Assembly (NCBI GenBank): GCA_036925085.1
Contig: JAUPFP010000099.1
Coordinates: 62,001 to 126,000, forward strand
Source of the DNA: Brachycybe producta
Taxonomy: Eukaryota; Arthropoda; Diplopoda; Playtdesmida; Andrognathidae
Reading direction: 5' to 3'
DNA length: 64,000 bases
A program made the position numbers and the translations under genes. The notes below the pieces were generated by a model. That model did not search any database. It was not told the DNA's origin and saw nothing but the letters and a program-made list of their open reading frames with translations. This document shows, one piece after another, positions 9,617 through 21,294 of this stretch (the stretch's first letter is position 1; each line of letters begins with the position of its first letter).

Positions 9617-12316
9617 TTCAAGTTGAAGTTTAAGTTGAAGTTCAAGTTGAAGTTCAAGTTGAAGTCAAAGTTAAATTTTAAGTTGAATCTGAAGTTGAAG
9701 TTGAAGTTGAAATTGAAGTTGAAGTTGAAGTTGAAGTTAAAGTTGAGTTTGAAGTTAAAGTTGAAGTTGAAGTTGAAGTCGAAGTTGAAGTTGATGTTGA
9801 AGTTGAATTCAAAGTTGAAGTTGAAGTCGAAGTTAAATTTCAAGTTGAAGCTGAAGTTCAAGTTGATGTTCAAGTTGAAGTTCAAGTTGAAGTTCAAGTT
9901 GAAGTTCAAGTTGAAGTTCAAGTTGAAGTTCAAGTTGAAGTTCAAGTTGAAGTACAAGTTGAATTTCAAGTTGAAGTTCAAGTTGAAGTTCAAGTTGAAG
10001 TTCAAGTTGAAGTTCAAGTTGAAGTTCAAGTTGAAGTTCAAATTGAAGTTCAAGTTGAAGTACAAGTTGAAGTTCAAGTTGAAGTTCAAGTTCCAGTTGA
10101 AGTTCAAGTTGAAGTTCAAGTTGAAGTTCAAGTTGAAGTTCAAGTTGAAGTTCAAGTTGAAGTTCAAGTTGAAGTTCAAGTTGAAGTTCAAGTTGAAGTT
10201 CAAGTTGAAGTTCAAGTTGAAGTTCAAGTTGAAGTTCAAGTTGAAGTTCAAGTTGAAGTTCAAGTTGAAGTTCAAGTTGAAGTTCAAGTTGAAGTTCAAG
10301 TTGAAGTTCAAGTTGAAGTTCAAGTTGAAGTTCAAGTTGAAGTTCAAGTTGAAGTTCAAGTTGAAGTTCAAGTTGAAGTTCAAGTTGAAGTTCAAGTTGA
10401 AGTTCAAGTTGACGTTCAAGTTGACGTTCAAGTTGACGTTCAAGTTGACGTTCAAGTTGAAGTTCAAGTTGAAGTTCAAGTTGAAGTTCAAGTTGAAGTT
10501 CAAGTTGAAGTTCAAGTTGAAGTTCAAGTTGAAGTTCAAGTTGAAGTTCAAGTTGAAGTTCAAGTTGAAGTTCAAGTTGAAGTTAAAGTTGAAGTTCAAG
10601 TTGAAGTTCAAGTTGAAGTTAAAGTTGAAGTTCAAGTTGAAGTTCAAGTTGAAGTTCAAGTTGAAGTTCAAGTTGAAGTTCAAGTTGAAGTTCAAGTTAA
10701 AGTTAAAGTTGAAATTGAAGTTGAAGCTGAAATTGAAGTTAAAGTTGCAGTAAAACTTGAAGTTAAAATTGAAGTTGAAGTTGAAGTTAAAGTTGAGTTT
10801 GAAGTTAAAGTTGAAGTTGAAGTTGAAGTCGAAGTTGAAGTTGATGTTGAAGTTGAATTCAGAGTTGAAGTTGAAGTCGAAGTTAAATTTCAAGTTGAAG
10901 CTGAAGTTCAAGTTGATGTTCAAGTTGAAGTTCAAGTTGAAGTTCAAGTTGAAGTTCAAGTTGAAGTTCAAGTTGAAGTACAAGTTGAATTTCAAGTTGA
11001 AGTTCAACTTGAAGTTCAAGTTGAAGTTCAAGTTGAAGTTCAAGTTGAAGTTCAAGTTGAAGTTCAAGTTGAAGTTCAAGTTGAAGTTCAAGTTGAAGTT
11101 CAAATTGAAGTTCAAGTTGAAGTACAAGTTGAAGTTCAAGTTGAAGTTCAAGTTCAAGTTGAAGTTCAAGTTGAAGTTCAAGTTGAAGTTCAAGTTGAAG
11201 TTCAAGTTGAAGTTCAAGTTGAAGTTCAAGTTGAAGTTCAAGTTGAAGTTCAAGTTGAAGTTCAAGTTGAAGTTCAAGTTGAAGTTCAAGTTGAAGTTCA
11301 AGTTGAAGTTCAAGTTGAAGTTCAAGTTGAAGTTCAAGTTGAAGTTCAAGTTGAAGTTCAAGTTGAAGTTCAAGTTGAAGTTCAAGTTGAAGTTCAAGTT
11401 GAAGTTCAAGTTGAAGTTCAAGTTGAAGTTCAAGTTGAAGTTCAAGTTGAAGTTCAAGTTGAAGTTCAAGTTGACGTTTAAGTTGACGTTCAAGTTGACG
11501 TTCAAGTTGACGTTCAAGTTGAAGTTCAAGTTGAAGTTCAAGTTGAAGTTCAAGTTGAAGTTCAAGTTGAAGTTCAAGTTGAAGTTCAAGTTGAAGTTCA
11601 AGTTCAAGTTCAAGTTCAAGTTCAAGTTCAAGTTCAAGTTGAAGTTAAAGTTGAAGTTCAAGTTGAAGTTCAAGTTGAAGTTCAAGTTGAAGTTCAAGTT
11701 GAAGTCGAAGTTAAATTTCAAGTTGAGGTTGAAGTTGAAGTTGAAGTTGAAGTTCAAGTTCAAGTTCAAGTTCAAGTTGAAGTTCAAGTTGAAGTTCAAG
11801 TTGAAGATCAAGTTGAAGTTAAAGTTGAAGTTCAAGTTGAAGTTCAAGTTGAAGTTCAAGTTGAAGTTCAAGTTGAAGTTCAAGTTGAAGTTCAAGTTGA
11901 AGTTCAAGTTGAAGTTCAAGTTGAAGTTCAAGTTGAAGTTCAAGTTGAAGTTCAAGTTGAAGTTCAAGTTGAAGTTCAAGTTGAAGTTCAAGTTGAAGTC
12001 GAAGTTAAATTTCAAGTTGAATCTGAAGTTGATGTTCAAGTTGAAGTTCAAGTTGAAGTTCAAGTTGAAGTTCAAGTTGAAGTTCAAGTTGAAGTTCAAG
12101 TTGAAGTTCAAGTTGAAGTTCAAGTTCAAGTTCAAGTTGAAGTTCAAGTTGAAGTTAAAGTTGAAGTTCAAGTTGAAGTTCAAGTTGAAGTTCAAGTTGA
12201 AGTTCAAGTTGAAGTCGAAGTTAAATTTCAAGTTGAGGTTGAAGTTGAAGTTGAAGTTGAAGTTCAAGTTCAAGTTCAAGTTCAAGTTGAAGTTCAAGTT
12301 GAAGTTCAAGTTGAAG
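9617..12316. repeat. 2.7-kb tandem duplication, copy 1
   Basis: It contains GTTTAAG at 9628, GTTAAATTTTAAG, C at 9805 (GAATTCAAAG) and 10855, GTTCCAG near 10091, B at 10411 and 11473, GCAGTAAAACTTG near 10746, a six-unit AAGTTC stretch near 11594, and two GAAGTCGAAGTTAAATTTC sites near 11701 and 12210. Landmarks match copy 2 at +2,712 bp up to about 11.15 kb and at +2,700 bp after 11.47 kb, so the copies differ by one 12-mer. A single G-to-C (CAACTT, 11005-11010) is private to this copy. Boundaries lie in 12-mer runs and are approximate. Confidence 0.9.
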
Positions 12317-15016
12317 TTCAAGTTGAAGTTCAAGTTGAAGTTTAAGTTGAAGTTCAAGTTGAAGTTCAAGTTGAAGTCAAAGTTAAATTTTAAGTTGAAT
12401 CTGAAGTTGAAGTTGAAGTTGAAATTGAAGTTGAAGTTGAAGTTGAAGTTAAAGTTGAGTTTGAAGTTAAAGTTGAAGTTGAAGTTGAAGTCGAAGTTGA
12501 AGTTGATGTTGAAGTTGAATTCAAAGTTGAAGTTGAAGTCGAAGTTAAATTTCAAGTTGAAGCTGAAGTTCAAGTTGATGTTCAAGTTGAAGTTCAAGTT
12601 GAAGTTCAAGTTGAAGTTCAAGTTGAAGTTCAAGTTGAAGTTCAAGTTGAAGTTCAAGTTGAAGTACAAGTTGAATTTCAAGTTGAAGTTCAAGTTGAAG
12701 TTCAAGTTGAAGTTCAAGTTGAAGTTCAAGTTGAAGTTCAAGTTGAAGTTCAAATTGAAGTTCAAGTTGAAGTACAAGTTGAAGTTCAAGTTGAAGTTCA
12801 AGTTCCAGTTGAAGTTCAAGTTGAAGTTCAAGTTGAAGTTCAAGTTGAAGTTCAAGTTGAAGTTCAAGTTGAAGTTCAAGTTGAAGTTCAAGTTGAAGTT
12901 CAAGTTGAAGTTCAAGTTGAAGTTCAAGTTGAAGTTCAAGTTGAAGTTCAAGTTGAAGTTCAAGTTGAAGTTCAAGTTGAAGTTCAAGTTGAAGTTCAAG
13001 TTGAAGTTCAAGTTGAAGTTCAAGTTGAAGTTCAAGTTGAAGTTCAAGTTGAAGTTCAAGTTGAAGTTCAAGTTGAAGTTCAAGTTGAAGTTCAAGTTGA
13101 AGTTCAAGTTGAAGTTCAAGTTGACGTTCAAGTTGACGTTCAAGTTGACGTTCAAGTTGACGTTCAAGTTGAAGTTCAAGTTGAAGTTCAAGTTGAAGTT
13201 CAAGTTGAAGTTCAAGTTGAAGTTCAAGTTGAAGTTCAAGTTGAAGTTCAAGTTGAAGTTCAAGTTGAAGTTCAAGTTGAAGTTCAAGTTGAAGTTAAAG
13301 TTGAAGTTCAAGTTGAAGTTCAAGTTGAAGTTAAAGTTGAAGTTCAAGTTGAAGTTCAAGTTGAAGTTCAAGTTGAAGTTCAAGTTGAAGTTCAAGTTGA
13401 AGTTCAAGTTAAAGTTAAAGTTGAAATTGAAGTTGAAGCTGAAATTGAAGTTAAAGTTGCAGTAAAACTTGAAGTTAAAATTGAAGTTGAAGTTGAAGTT
13501 AAAGTTGAGTTTGAAGTTAAAGTTGAAGTTGAAGTTGAAGTCGAAGTTGAAGTTGATGTTGAAGTTGAATTCAGAGTTGAAGTTGAAGTCGAAGTTAAAT
13601 TTCAAGTTGAAGCTGAAGTTCAAGTTGATGTTCAAGTTGAAGTTCAAGTTGAAGTTCAAGTTGAAGTTCAAGTTGAAGTTCAAGTTGAAGTACAAGTTGA
13701 ATTTCAAGTTGAAGTTCAAGTTGAAGTTCAAGTTGAAGTTCAAGTTGAAGTTCAAGTTGAAGTTCAAGTTGAAGTTCAAGTTGAAGTTCAAGTTGAAGTT
13801 CAAGTTGAAGTTCAAATTGAAGTTCAAGTTGAAGTACAAGTTGAAGTTCAAGTTGAAGTTCAAGTTCAAGTTGAAGTTCAAGTTGAAGTTCAAGTTGAAG
13901 TTCAAGTTGAAGTTCAAGTTGAAGTTCAAGTTGAAGTTCAAGTTGAAGTTCAAGTTGAAGTTCAAGTTGAAGTTCAAGTTGAAGTTCAAGTTGAAGTTCA
14001 AGTTGAAGTTCAAGTTGAAGTTCAAGTTGAAGTTCAAGTTGAAGTTCAAGTTGAAGTTCAAGTTGAAGTTCAAGTTGAAGTTCAAGTTGAAGTTCAAGTT
14101 GAAGTTCAAGTTGAAGTTCAAGTTGAAGTTCAAGTTGAAGTTCAAGTTGAAGTTCAAGTTGAAGTTCAAGTTGACGTTTAAGTTGACGTTCAAGTTGACG
14201 TTCAAGTTGACGTTCAAGTTGAAGTTCAAGTTGAAGTTCAAGTTGAAGTTCAAGTTGAAGTTCAAGTTGAAGTTCAAGTTGAAGTTCAAGTTGAAGTTCA
14301 AGTTCAAGTTCAAGTTCAAGTTCAAGTTCAAGTTCAAGTTGAAGTTAAAGTTGAAGTTCAAGTTGAAGTTCAAGTTGAAGTTCAAGTTGAAGTTCAAGTT
14401 GAAGTCGAAGTTAAATTTCAAGTTGAGGTTGAAGTTGAAGTTGAAGTTGAAGTTCAAGTTCAAGTTCAAGTTCAAGTTGAAGTTCAAGTTGAAGTTCAAG
14501 TTGAAGATCAAGTTGAAGTTAAAGTTGAAGTTCAAGTTGAAGTTCAAGTTGAAGTTCAAGTTGAAGTTCAAGTTGAAGTTCAAGTTGAAGTTCAAGTTGA
14601 AGTTCAAGTTGAAGTTCAAGTTGAAGTTCAAGTTGAAGTTCAAGTTGAAGTTCAAGTTGAAGTTCAAGTTGAAGTTCAAGTTGAAGTTCAAGTTGAAGTC
14701 GAAGTTAAATTTCAAGTTGAATCTGAAGTTGATGTTCAAGTTGAAGTTCAAGTTGAAGTTCAAGTTGAAGTTCAAGTTGAAGTTCAAGTTGAAGTTCAAG
14801 TTGAAGTTCAAGTTGAAGTTCAAGTTCAAGTTCAAGTTGAAGTTCAAGTTGAAGTTAAAGTTGAAGTTCAAGTTGAAGTTCAAGTTGAAGTTCAAGTTGA
14901 AGTTCAAGTTGAAGTCGAAGTTAAATTTCAAGTTGAGGTTGAAGTTGAAGTTGAAGTTGAAGTTCAAGTTCAAGTTCAAGTTCAAGTTGAAGTTCAAGTT
15001 GAAGTTCAAGTTGAAG
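12317..15016. repeat. 2.7-kb tandem duplication, copy 2
   Basis: It repeats copy 1 landmark for landmark: GTTTAAG at 12340, C at 12517 and 13567, GTTCCAG near 12803, B at 13123 and 14173, AAGTTC stretch near 14294. It is one 12-mer shorter between 13.87 and 14.17 kb. The minus-strand open frame across both copies (about 2,176 codons from 15687 back to 9157) reflects constant register, not a gene. Confidence 0.9.
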
Positions 15017-15702
15017 ATCAAGTTGAAGTTAAAGTTGAAGTTCAAGTTGAAGTTCAAGTTGAAGTTCAAGTTGAAGTTCAAGTTGAAGTTCAAGTTGAAG
15101 TTCAAGTTGAAGTCGAAGTTAAATTTCAAGTTGAGGTTGAAGTTGAAGTTGAAGTTGAAGTTGAAGTTCAAGTTGAAGTTCAAGTTGAAGTTCAAGTTGA
15201 AGTTCAAGTTGAAGTTCAAGTTGAAGTCGAAGTTAAATTTCAAGTTGAATCTGAAGTTGATGTTCAAGTTGAAGTTCAAGTTGAAGTTCAAGTTGAAGTT
15301 GAAGTTGAAGTTCAAGTTGAAGTTCAAGTTGAAGTTCAAGTTGAAGTTCAAGTTGAAGTTCAAGTTGAAGTTCAAGTTGAAGTTCAAGTTGAAGTTCAAG
15401 TTGAAGTTCAAGTTGAAGTTCAAGTTGAAGTTCAAGTTGAAGTTCAAGTTGAAGTTCAAGTTGAAGTTCAAGTTGAAGTTCAAGTTGAAGTTCAAGTTGA
15501 AGTTCAAGTTGAAGTTCAAGTTGAAGTTCAAGTTGAAGTTCAAGTTGAAGTTCAAGTTGAAGTTCAAGTTGAAGTTCAAGTTGAAGTTCAAGTTGAAGTT
15601 CAAGTTGAAGTTCAAGTTGAAGTTCAAGTTAAAGTTCAAGTTGAAGTTCAAGTTGAAGTTCAAGTTAAAGTTCAAGTTGAAGTACAAGTTGAAGTTAAAG
15701 TT
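15017..15702. repeat. Link block with a perfect 12-mer run
   Basis: GAAGATC at 15013 begins a partial third pass through the end of the 2.7-kb unit. GAAGTCGAAG occurs near 15111 and 15223, GATGTTC near 15260, and a run of about 310 bp without variants extends from about 15305 to 15630. GTTAAAG and GTACAAG lead into F. The same block lies at about 28.1-28.75 kb. Confidence 0.87.
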
Positions 15703-16179
15703 GAAATTGAAGTTGAAGCTGAAGTTGAAGTTAAAGTTGCAGTTAAACTTGAAGTTAAAATTGAAGTTGAAGTTAAAGTTGAAGTTGCAGTTGAAATTGC
15801 AGTTGACATTTAAGTTTAAGTTGAAGTTGAAACTAAAGTTGAAGTTGAAGTTGAAGTTGAAGTTGAAATTGAGATGGAGTTAATGTTGAAGTTAAAATTG
15901 AAGTTGAAGGTTAATTTGAAGTTGAAGTTGAAGTTAAAGTTGAAGTTGAAGTTGAAGTTGAATTTGAAGTTGAATTTGAAGTTGAATTTGAAGTTGAATT
16001 TGAAGTTGAATTTGAAGTTGAATTTGAAGTTGAAGTTAAAGTTGAAATTGAAGTTGAAGTTGAAGTTGAAGTTAAAGTTGCAGTTAAACTTGAAGTTAAA
16101 ATTGAAGTTGAAGTTAAAGTTGAAGTTGCAGTTGAAATTGCAGTTGACATTTAAGTTTAAGTTGAAGTTGAAACTAAAG
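15703..16179. repeat. F-G-F cassette 4
   Basis: GACATTTA at 15805 and 16146 (341 bp apart), G from 15871, six GAATTTGAAGTT units at 15960-16031. It is the reference form of the cassette: the same spacing and count recur at 20585, 28750, 43915 and 55644. Confidence 0.92.
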
Positions 16180-18262
16180 TTGAAGTTGAAGTTGAAGTTC
16201 AAGTTGAAGTCGAAGTTAAATTTCAAGTTGAGGTTGAAGTTGAAGTTGAAGTTGAAGTTGAAATTGCAGTTGAAGTTGAAATTGAATTTAAAGTTGGAGT
16301 TGAAGTTGAAGTTGAGTTGAAGTTGAAGTTAAAGTTGAAGTTGAAGTTAAAGTTGAAGTTCAAGTTGAAGTTCAAGTTGAAGTTCAAGTTGAAGTTGAAG
16401 TTGAAGTTGAAGTTGAAGTTGAAGTTGAAGTTGAAGTTGAAATTGAAGTTGAAGTTGAAGTTGAAGTTGAAGTTAAAGTTGAGTTTGAAGTTGAAGTTGA
16501 AGTTGAAGTTGATGTTGAAGTTGAATTCAGAGTTGAAGTTGAAGTCGAAGTTAAATTTCAAGTTGAAGCTGAAGTTCAAGTTGAAGTTCAAGTTGAAGTT
16601 CAAGTTGAAGTTCAAGTTGAAGTTCAAGTTGAAGTTCAAGTTGAAGTTCAAGTTGAAGTTCAAGTTGAAGTTCAAGTTGAAGTTCAAGTTGAAGTTCAAG
16701 TTGAAGTTTAAGTTGAAGTTCAAGTTGAAGTTCAAGTTGAAGTCAAAGTTAAATTTCAAGTTGAATCTGAAGTTGAAGTTGAAGTTGAAATTGAAGTTGA
16801 AGTTGAAGTTGAAGTTAAAGTTGAGTTTGAAGTTAAAGTTGAAGTTGAAGTTGAAGTCGAAGTTGAAGTTGATGTTGAAGTTGAATTCAGAGTTGAAGTT
16901 GAAGTCGAAGTTAAATTTCAAGTTGAAGCTGAAGTTCAAGTTGATGTTCAAGTTGAAGTTCAAGTTGAAGTTCAAGTTGAAGTTCAAGTTGAAGTTCAAG
17001 TTGAAGTTCAAGTTGAAGTTCAAGTTGAAGTTCAAGTTGAAGTACAAGTTGAATTTCAAGTTGAAGTTCAAGTTGAAGTTCAAGTTGAAGTTCAAGTTGA
17101 AGTTCAAGTTGAAGTTCAAGTTGAAGTTCAAGTTGAAGTTCAAATTGAAGTTCAAGTTAAAGTACAAGTTGAAGTTCAAGTTGAAGTTCAAGTTGAAGTT
17201 CAAGTTGAAGTTCAAGTTCCAGTTGAAGTTCAAGTTGAAGTTCAAGTTGAAGTTCAAGTTGAAGTTCAAGTTGAAGTTCAAGTTGAAGTTCAAGTTGAAG
17301 TTCAAGTTGAAGTTCAAGTTGAAGTTCAAGTTGAAGTTCAAGTTGAAGTTCAAGTTGAAGTTCAAGTTGAAGTTCAAGTTGAAGTTCAAGTTGAAGTTCA
17401 AGTTGAAGTTCAAGTTGAAGTTCAAGTTGAAGTTCAAGTTGAAGTTCAAGTTGAAGTTCAAGTTGAAGTTCAAGTTGAAGTTCATGTTGAAGTTCAAGTT
17501 GAAGTTCAAGTTGACGTTCAAGTTGACGTTCAAGTTGACGTTCAAGTTGACGTTCAAGTTGAAGTTCAAGTTGAAGTTCAAGTTGAAGTTCAAGTTGAAG
17601 TTCAAGTTGAAGTTCAAGTTGAAGTTCAAGTTGAAGTTCAAGTTGAAGTTCAAGTTGAAGTTCAAGTTGAAGTTCAAGTTGAAGTTCAAGTTGAAGTTCA
17701 AGTTGAAGTTCAAGTTGAAGTTAAAGTTGAAGTTAAAGTTGAAGTTCAAGTTGAAGTTCAAGTTGAAGTTAAAGTTGAAGTTCAAGTTGAAGTTCAAGTT
17801 GAAGTTCAAGTTGAAGTTCAAGTTGAAGTTCAAGTTAAAGTTCAAGTTGAAGTACAAGTTGAAGTTAAAGTTGAAATTGAAGTTGAAGCTGAAATTGAAG
17901 TTAAAGTTGCAGTTAAACTTGAAGTTAAAATTGAAGTTGAAGTTAAAGTTGAAGTTGCAGTTGAAATTGCAGTTGACATTTAAGTTGAAGTTGAAGTTGA
18001 AACTAAAGTTGAAGTTGAAGTTCAAGTTCAAGTTCAAGTTCAAGTTCAAGTTCAAGTTGAAGTTCAAGTTGAAGATCAAGTTGAAGTTAAAGTTGAAGTT
18101 CAAGTTGAAGTTCAAGTTGAAGTTCAAGTTGAAGTTCAAGTTGAAGTTCAAGTTGAAGTTGAAGTTCAAGTTGAAGTTCAAGTTGAGGTTCAAGTTGAAG
18201 TTCAAGTTGAAGTTCAAGTTGAAGTTCAAGTTGAAGTTCAAGTTGAAGTTCAAGTTGAAGTT
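16180..18262. repeat. Left copy of the 13.06-kb-spaced repeat (E-C-C-B-F-J)
   Basis: E 16294, C 16523, GTTTAAG near 16708, C 16883 with GATGTTC, GTTCCAG 17217, CATGTT near 17483, B 17513-17560, solo F 17975, a six-unit AAGTTC stretch near 18020, GAAGATC near 18072 and GAGGTTC at 18185. Partners lie at 29239-31304 (offset 13,059 falling to 13,035 in 12-bp steps) and, from C 16883 on, at 21430-22790 (offset 4,547-4,559). Confidence 0.88.
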
Positions 18263-20584
18263 CAAATTGAAGTTCAAGTTGAAGTACAAGTTGAAGTTCA
18301 AGTTGAAGTTCAAGTTCCAGTTGAAGTTCAAGTTGAAGTTCAAGTTGAAGTTCAAGTTGAAGTTCAAGTTGAAGTTCAAGTTGAAGTTCAAGTTGAAGTT
18401 CAAGTTGAAGTTCAAGTTGAAGTTCAAGTTGAAGTTCAAGTTGAAGTTCAAGTTGAAGTTCAAGTTGAAGTTCAAGTTGAAGTTCAAGTTGAAGTTCAAG
18501 TTGAAGTTCAAGTTGAAGTTCAAGTTGAAGTTCAAGTTGAAGTTCAAGTTGAAGTTCAAGTTGAAGTTCAAGTTGACGTTCAAGTTGACGTTCAAGTTGA
18601 CGTTCAAGTTGACGTTCAAGTTGAAGTTCAAGTTGAAGTTCAAGTTGAAGTTCAAGTTGAAGTTCAAGTTGAAGTTCAAGTTGAAGTTCAAGTTGAAGTT
18701 CAAGTTGAAGTTCAAGTTGAAGTTCAAGTTGAAGTTAAAGTTGAAGTTCAAGTTGAAGTTCAAGTTGAAGTTAAAGTTGAAGTTCAAGTTGAAGTTCAAG
18801 TTGAAGTTCAAGTTGAAGTTCAAGTTGAAGTTCAAGTTGAAGTTCAAGTTAAAGTTAAAGTTGAAATTGAAGTTGAAGCTGAAATTGAAGTTAAAGTTGC
18901 AGTAAAACTTGAAGTTAAAATTGAAGTTGAAGTTGAAGTTAAAGTTGAGTTTGAAGTTAAAGTTGAAGTTGAAGTTGAAGTCGAAGTTGAAGTTGATGTT
19001 GAAGTTGAATTCAGAGTTGAAGTTGAAGTCGAAGTTAAATTTCAAGTTGAAGCTGAAGTTCAAGTTGATGTTCAAGTTGAAGTTCAAGTTGAAGTTCAAG
19101 TTGAAGTTCAAGTTGAAGTTCAAGTTGAAGTACAAGTTGAATTTCAAGTTGAAGTTCAAGTTGAAGTTCAAGTTGAAGTTCAAGTTGAAGTTCAAGTTGA
19201 AGTTCAAGTTGAAGTTCAAGTTGAAGTTCAAGTTGAAGTTCAAGTTGAAGTTCAAATTGAAGTTCAAGTTGAAGTACAAGTTGAAGTTCAAGTTGAAGTT
19301 CAAGTTCAAGTTGAAGTTCAAGTTGAAGTTCAAGTTGAAGTTCAAGTTGAAGTTCAAGTTGAAGTTCAAGTTGAAGTTCAAGTTGAAGTTCAAGTTGAAG
19401 TTCAAGTTGAAGTTCAAGTTGAAGTTCAAGTTGAAGTTCAAGTTGAAGTTCAAGTTGAAGTTCAAGTTGAAGTTCAAGTTGAAGTTCAAGTTGAAGTTCA
19501 AGTTGAAGTTCAAGTTGAAGTTCAAGTTGAAGTTCAAGTTGAAGTTCAAGTTGAAGTTCAAGTTGAAGTTCAAGTTGAAGTTCAAGTTGAAGTTCAAGTT
19601 GACGTTCAAGTTGACGTTCAAGTTGACGTTCAAGTTGACGTTCAAGTTGAAGTTCAAGTTGAAGTTCAAGTTGAAGTTCAAGTTGAAGTTCAAGTTGAAG
19701 TTCAAGTTGAAGTTCAAGTTCAAGTTCAAGTTGAAGTTGAAGTTCAAGTTCAAGTTGAAGTTCAAGTTGAAGTTAAAGTTGAAGTTCAAGTTGAAGTTCA
19801 AGTTGAAGTTCAAGTTGAAGTTCAAGTTGAAGTCGAAGTTAAATTTCAAGTTGAGGTTGAAGTTGAAGTTGAAGTTGAAGTTCAAGTTCAAGTTGAAGTT
19901 AAAGTTGAAGTTCAAGTTGAAGTTCAAGTTGAAGATCAAGTTGAAGTTAAAGTTGAAGTTCAAGTTGAAGTTCAAGTTGAAGTTCAAGTTGAAGTTCAAG
20001 TTGAAGTCGAAGTTAAATTTCAAGTTGAGGTTGAAGTTGAAGTTGAAGTTGAAGTTGAAGTTCAAGTTGAAGTTCAAGTTGAAGTTCAAGTTGAAGTTCA
20101 AGTTGAAGTCGAAGTTAAATTTCAAGTTGAATCTGAAGTTGATGTTCAAGTTGAAGTTCAAGTTGAAGTTCAAGTTGAAGTTGAAGTTGAAGTTCAAGTT
20201 GAAGTTCAAGTTGAAGTTCAAGTTGAAGTTCAAGTTGAAGTTCAAGTTGAAGTTCAAGTTGAAGTTCAAGTTGAAGTTCAAGTTGAAGTTCAAGTTGAAG
20301 TTCAAGTTGAAGTTCAAGTTGAAGTTCAAGTTGAAGTTCAAGTTGAAGTTCAAGTTGAAGTTCAAGTTGAAGTTCAAGTTGAAGTTCAAGTTGAAGTGCA
20401 AGTTGAAGTTCAAGTTGAAGTTCAAGTTGAAGTTCAAGTTGAAGTTCAAGTTGAAGTTCAAGTTGAAGTTCAAGTTGAAGTTCAAGTTGAAGTTCAAGTT
20501 GAAGTTCAAGTTAAAGTTCAAGTTGAAGTTCAAGTTGAAGTTCAAGTTAAAGTTAAAGTTGAAGTACAAGTTGAAGTTAAAGTT
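18263..20584. repeat. Left copy of the 8.1-kb-spaced repeat (B-C-B)
   Basis: CAAATT, GTACAAG and GTTCCAG (18317) precede B at 18575. A truncated F ending GCAGTAAAACTTG joins directly to GTTGAGTTTGAAG near 18.9 kb. C 19007 with GATGTTC leads to B 19601, then AAGTTC doublets, GAAGTCGAAG sites near 19831 and 20006, GATGTTC near 20144, and a long run with a unique GTGCAAG at 20396. The partner is 26410-28749 at offsets 8,093-8,177. Confidence 0.88.
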
Positions 20585-21061
20585 GAAATTGAAGTTGAAG
20601 CTGAAGTTGAAGTTAAAGTTGCAGTTAAACTTGAAGTTAAAATTGAAGTTGAAGTTAAAGTTGAAGTTGCAGTTGAAATTGCAGTTGACATTTAAGTTTA
20701 AGTTGAAGTTGAAACTAAAGTTGAAGTTGAAGTTGAAGTTGAAGTTGAAATTGAGATGGAGTTAATGTTGAAGTTAAAATTGAAGTTGAAGGTTAATTTG
20801 AAGTTGAAGTTGAAGTTAAAGTTGAAGTTGAAGTTGAAGTTGAATTTGAAGTTGAATTTGAAGTTGAATTTGAAGTTGAATTTGAAGTTGAATTTGAAGT
20901 TGAATTTGAAGTTGAAGTTAAAGTTGAAATTGAAGTTGAAGTTGAAGTTGAAGTTAAAGTTGCAGTTAAACTTGAAGTTAAAATTGAAGTTGAAGTTAAA
21001 GTTGAAGTTGCAGTTGAAATTGCAGTTGACATTTAAGTTTAAGTTGAAGTTGAAACTAAAG
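20585..21061. repeat. F-G-F cassette 5
   Basis: GACATTTA at 20687 and 21028, G from 20753, six GAATTTGAAGTT units (20842-20913). Unlike cassettes 3, 4 and 6 it is not followed by E; it joins straight to GAAGTCGAAGTTAAATTTC and GAAGCTGAAG near 21.09 kb, as if an E-to-C segment of about 330 bp were missing. Confidence 0.92.
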
Positions 21062-21294
21062 TTGAAGTTGAAGTTGAAGTTCAAGTTGAAGTCGAAGTTA
21101 AATTTCAAGTTGAAGCTGAAGTTCAAGTTGAAGTTCAAGTTGAAGTTCAAGTTGAAGTTCAAGTTGAAGTTCAAGTTGAAGTTCAAGTTGAAGTTCAAGT
21201 TGAAGTTCAAGTTGAAGTTCAAGTTGAAGTTCAAGTTGAAGTTCAAGTTGAAGTTTAAGTTGAAGTTCAAGTTGAAGTTCAAGTTGAAGTCAAA
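21062..21294. repeat. 12-mer run before the 2.83-kb pair
   Basis: After GAAGCTGAAG the run is perfect for about 120 bp, then GTTTAAG near 21253, two more 12-mers and GTCAAAG near 21290. Confidence 0.85.

Noticed and set aside
15703-16179. G-quadruplex potential in the C-poor, G-rich cassettes
   Set aside because: G residues are isolated. GG occurs only in sites such as TTGGAG, GATGGAG and AAGGTT, so four G-tracts in proximity do not exist.
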